DNA from: Roseicella sp. DB1501
Lineage (GTDB): Bacteria; Pseudomonadota; Alphaproteobacteria; Acetobacterales; Acetobacteraceae
Length of the DNA stretch: 64,000 bases
Reading direction: 5' to 3'
Assembly: GCF_013112485.1 (NCBI RefSeq)
Contig: NZ_JABFHG010000017.1
Span: forward strand, 18,149 to 82,148
This document shows, piece after piece, positions 63,305 through 64,000 of the stretch (positions are counted from its first letter, which is position 1; every line of letters begins with the position of its first letter). The notes beneath the pieces are model-generated. The model did not search any database, was not told the origin of the DNA, and saw only the letters and a program-made list of their open reading frames with translations. The position numbers and the translations under genes are program-made.

Positions 63305-63327
63305 AGGTCAACATTTTCTGTTGACCT
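63305..63327. promoter_or_regulatory. palindromic operator between XRE and transposase genes
   Basis: AGGTCAACA-TTTTC-TGTTGACCT is a perfect 9-bp inverted repeat, 30 bp before the XRE ATG and 52 bp before the transposase start. The half-site recurs before the methyltransferase gene. Confidence 0.6.
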
Positions 63328-63378
63328 AATGGGACTAACCACGCATCATGCCTTCAGCGTTTTTCGTTGAGGTAATCT

Positions 63379-63909
63379 GTGGCTCAACATTTCCTTCTCT
63401 CCGCCGCCGCCCGGACGCTGAGCCTCAAGGGCATCATGCAGATGAGTGACGACGAAGCGCACGCGGCCTTCGCGGCGATCCGCTTCGCGGGCAATGGCGG
63501 CGAGGCGTTTTGTCCCCGCTGCGGCTGTGCCGCTGTGTATGCCTACACAGTCCGCCGCATTTGGAAGTGCCAGGGGTGCCGGCGCCAGTTCTCAGTCACC
63601 TCGGGCACCATCTTCGCCAACCGCAAACTTCCGATTCGGGACTATTTGGCAGCCATCGCTCTGTTCGTGAATGCAGCCAAAGGCATCTCGGCGCTCCAGC
63701 TCGGGCGCGACCTTGAGGTGAGTTACAAGGTTGCCTTCGTGCTGGCGCACAAACTGCGGGAGGCCATCGGCGCCGAGCAGATCAAGGGCCGCCTATCCGG
63801 TGTAGTTGAGGTCGATGGCGCCTACGTTGGCGGCCATCTCCGGCAGGAGAATGAGGCAAAGGACCGCAAGGACCGTAAGCGCGGCGACGAGGCCCATCTT
63901 CCGAGGTGA
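63379..63909 (+). mobile_element. IS1595-type transposase, 3' damaged
   Basis: The GTG at 63379 (GAGG upstream) gives 176 residues: an N-terminal zinc ribbon (CPRCG at about 45-49, CQGCRRQF at 63-70) and SVTSGTIFANRKLPIRDYLAAIALFVNAAKGISALQLGRDL, then VVEVDGAYVGGHLRQEN with the first DDE Asp. This is the IS1595 family plan, normally about 300 residues. The frame ends early (KRGDEAHLPR) and the rest of the DDE domain is missing, so the gene is truncated or frameshifted near 63890. The family DNA ends are not clear. Confidence 0.75.
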
Positions 63910-64000
63910 GGCCTGAATGTGCTGGGTCGGCCTGGAGCGAGGAGCTTCAGGTCGACGTTATGGATAGCGTTAACGACGACGCGAAGGGTGTCGGGTATCG
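63885..64000 (-). other. open frame entering from the right edge
   Basis: From base 64000 leftward the minus strand codes LRVVVNAIHNVDLKLLAP and RPSTFRPHLGRWAS, with coding-like character, and merges with the transposase 3' end. It could be part of another element that cut the IS1595 gene. Unassigned. Confidence 0.25.

Overview
The window is high-GC DNA with strong GC third positions, frequent GTG starts and 1-8 bp ATGA/GTGA overlaps. The gene content (ArsJ with its partner GAPDH, AioBA, several CopC/CopA/CopB-type copper genes, small Acetobacteraceae-like proteins) suggests an alphaproteobacterium near Roseomonas and other Acetobacteraceae. That is inferred from protein style, since no rRNA or tRNA is present. 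It reads as a large accessory region (plasmid or genomic island) dominated by metal and metalloid resistance. No replication or partition genes were seen.

Layout. 1-1.4 kb: a truncated cyclic-nucleotide-binding-type gene leaving the left edge, then an XRE/ImmA pair closed by a very stable hairpin. 1.7-21.7 kb: copper and divalent-metal island. It holds copC-copD, a DmeF-type CDF exporter, small membrane proteins, copA-copB (multicopper oxidase and outer-membrane protein), an RTX-like protein, a YHS/HMBD copper P1B-ATPase, Met- and His-rich small secreted proteins, a Spy/CpxP-like protein, a PCuAC chaperone and a Zn/Cd/Pb P1B-ATPase beside a frameshifted MerR regulator. 22-39.8 kb: arsenic island. 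It holds pstS, two divergent ArsR-ArsC fusion genes, arsJ with its GAPDH, aioBA (arsenite oxidase), arsR-arsC-acr3-arsO-arsH, a LysR/ArsN1-like/MFS group and a ModE-like regulator with a TauE/SafE permease.

39.8-42.8 kb: an operon led by a mercury-type MerR (Cys82, Cys117, Cys126) behind a textbook mer-type operator. It carries a CcdA-like membrane protein and an ABC-2 exporter instead of merTPA. 42.9-46.1 kb: a PadR regulator, a flavoprotein with several CC pairs and an MFS transporter. 46.8-52.4 kb: a defence or DNA-modification-like island with a thymidylate-synthase-fold enzyme carrying Asp at the dUMP/dCMP specificity position, a putative alpha-glutamyl/putrescinyl-thymine pyrophosphorylase-like protein, a HigB/ImmA-type toxin-antitoxin pair and a methyltransferase-HNH fusion. 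52.4-57.7 kb: small accessory genes, including a tandem nucleotidyltransferase pair with one member frameshifted. 58.1-62.0 kb: chromosomal-type genes (tartrate dehydrogenase, a truncated second copy, an Asp/Glu racemase) and gene fragments. 62.0-64 kb: an adenine methyltransferase, an XRE repressor and an IS1595-type transposase that may form one mobile unit.

How it works together. Copper: CopA/CopB/CopC/PCuAC and Met-rich proteins handle periplasmic copper, while P1B-ATPases, CopD and the CDF protein move metal across the inner membrane. Two copper genes share a 31-bp MerR-type promoter. Arsenic: AioBA oxidises arsenite in the periplasm. ArsC reduces arsenate for Acr3 export, and GAPDH plus ArsJ export arsenate as 1-arseno-3-phosphoglycerate. 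ArsO, ArsH and the ArsN1-like protein would deal with organic arsenicals, and PstS gives selective phosphate uptake. A WTCCA-N6-YGGAA dyad in front of pstS, an arsR-arsC fusion and aioB suggests a shared ArsR-type regulon.
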